The translations under genes were made by a program, and so were the position numbers. DNA of 5,549 nucleotides, taken from assembly GCA_019239815.1 (NCBI GenBank), contig JAFAZL010000445.1, positions 1 through 5,549 of the forward strand. The letters run 5' to 3'. The notes under the pieces are model-generated. The model ran no database searches, was not told where the DNA came from, and was given only the letters and a program-made list of their open reading frames with translations. The stretch's first letter is position 1. Every line of letters starts with the position of its first letter. The DNA is from Acidobacteriota bacterium. GTDB taxonomy: Bacteria; Acidobacteriota; Terriglobia; Acidoferrales; UBA7541. This document shows, piece after piece, positions 5,074 to 5,549 of the stretch.

Positions 5074-5078
5074 GGAGG
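5074..5078 (+). promoter_or_regulatory. Strong Shine-Dalgarno fixing a TTG start
   Basis: GGAGG at 5074-5078 precedes the TTG at 5084 by five bases. No ATG or GTG is available nearby in frame, so this site determines the start of the zinc-ribbon-like gene. Confidence 0.7.
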
Positions 5079-5083
5079 ACGAG

Positions 5084-5287
5084 TTGGGACAGGAGTGGGA
5101 ATTCGTCAAGCACATTGACAACGCGGACGGTCGCTACATTTGTAAGGGATGTAAACAAGCATTAGTGGGGGTGACCGAGTATCGCCGTCAGGAGCGAACG
5201 AAGCGCGAGATCAGAGGGATGTGTCCCACGAAAGAATGCGTTTGGTATGGCGTAAGTATGAGCCATACACAACGGCAATTGATTTAG
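5084..5287 (+). CDS. Zinc-ribbon-like 67-aa protein, TTG start
   Basis: The product has two cysteine pairs, C20-K-G-C23 and C47-P-T-K-E-C52, separated by 23 residues, the arrangement of a small zinc ribbon (CxxC with CxxxxC). Around them are aromatic and basic residues: EWEFVKHIDNADGRYICKGC before the first pair and VWYGVSMSH after the second. Zinc ribbons of this size mediate nucleic-acid or protein contacts; which one applies here cannot be told. TTG start supported by GGAGG at five bases. It is divergent from the minus-strand frame ending at 4787, with about 75 bases between them. No membrane segment. The cysteine pattern is seen directly; zinc binding is inferred. Confidence 0.72.
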   Translation: MGQEWEFVKHIDNADGRYICKGCKQALVGVTEYRRQERTKREIRGMCPTKECVWYGVSMSHTQRQLI

Positions 5288-5325
5288 CGTCGGGGAATCA
5301 AGCCGATGACTAGCCCCGGTAGCGC

Positions 5326-5448
5326 TTACTCATCCAACTTGCGAAGGTCATGACGAGCGCGACGACACAAACGGTATATGTGGTCTGGTACATAACCCTT
5401 CTCAGGTCGAACTAGCACTTCAATATGTCGTGATGTCGTGCGGATCAT
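5326..5448 (-). CDS. Possible 40-aa basic protein
   Basis: The frame from ATG 5448 encodes MIRTTSRHIEVLVRPEKGYV and PDHIYRLCRRARHDLRKLDE. This is a sensible small alpha-beta composition with a basic helix at the end. The frame is open further upstream without an ATG (LLIVK precedes the Met; a GTG lies two codons before it), and no Shine-Dalgarno is evident. A second frame starting at ATG 5502 (MRRRERLLLISAQTSHRED) overlaps its beginning, so a frameshifted longer gene is possible. Family unknown. Confidence 0.42.
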   Translation of the reverse strand: MIRTTSRHIEVLVRPEKGYVPDHIYRLCRRARHDLRKLDE

Positions 5449-5549
5449 CTTCACGATGAGAAGTCTGTGCGGAAATGAGTAGCAGACGTTCGCGGCGCCT
5501 CATGATTCGGTCTGTGGCGCTTCGAAGCAGAACCGAAGAACCTGTAATT

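Noticed and set aside
4822..5121. Minus-strand 99-codon frame
   Set aside because: Serine-rich, low-information translation; the frame at 4787-5008 in the same place has far better protein character.

Overview
The window has moderate GC and reads as an accessory region of a free-living bacterium. It holds only short genes, no rRNA or tRNA, and no intact mobile element. The one gene I recognise with confidence is a KaiB-type protein at 3756-4076. KaiB homologues occur in cyanobacteria but also in many soil and sediment bacteria. Together with the uncharacterised small-protein families here, this makes a soil or environmental lineage (an Acidobacteriota-like origin is possible) more likely than a cyanobacterium. 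That taxonomic reading is an inference from style, not proof.

Layout. 1-350: a partial coding fragment (+) containing a perfect 16-bp palindrome, then a small minus-strand ORF with a good ribosome binding site. 351-961: mostly non-coding, with a short hairpin and a 9-bp tandem repeat (five units). 962-1157: a two-helix membrane protein whose two halves lie in different frames. 1399-1623: a ribbon-helix-helix-like protein. 1699-2136 (-): a decayed gene for a helix-turn-helix protein. 2227-2260: a long perfect hairpin, possibly the terminator of the minus-strand coding fragment at 2354-2521.

2607-3644 is a run of co-directional small genes: an acidic hypothetical, an AT-hook-like frame, a 67-aa conserved hypothetical, a 50-aa protein, and a roughly 56-aa protein split by a one-base shift. 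The last three are tightly packed, with an 8-base gap and then an overlap, and look like a translationally coupled set. kaiB follows in the same direction. No kaiC, kaiA or two-component kinase is visible, so kaiB stands alone here.

4083-5008 carries minus-strand genes: a coiled-coil-like 109-aa protein convergent with kaiB, a 90-aa GTG-start protein, and an overlapping 73-codon frame without a start. Facing away from these on the plus strand, at 5084-5287, is a 67-aa zinc-ribbon-like protein with a TTG start and a textbook Shine-Dalgarno. The right end has a 40-aa minus-strand ORF.

A notable property of the window is that at least four reading frames appear to be broken by single-base shifts, three of them at or beside homopolymer or G-rich runs. 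Either the region is decaying or the assembly carries indel errors. This must be settled before any of these small genes is called a pseudogene.
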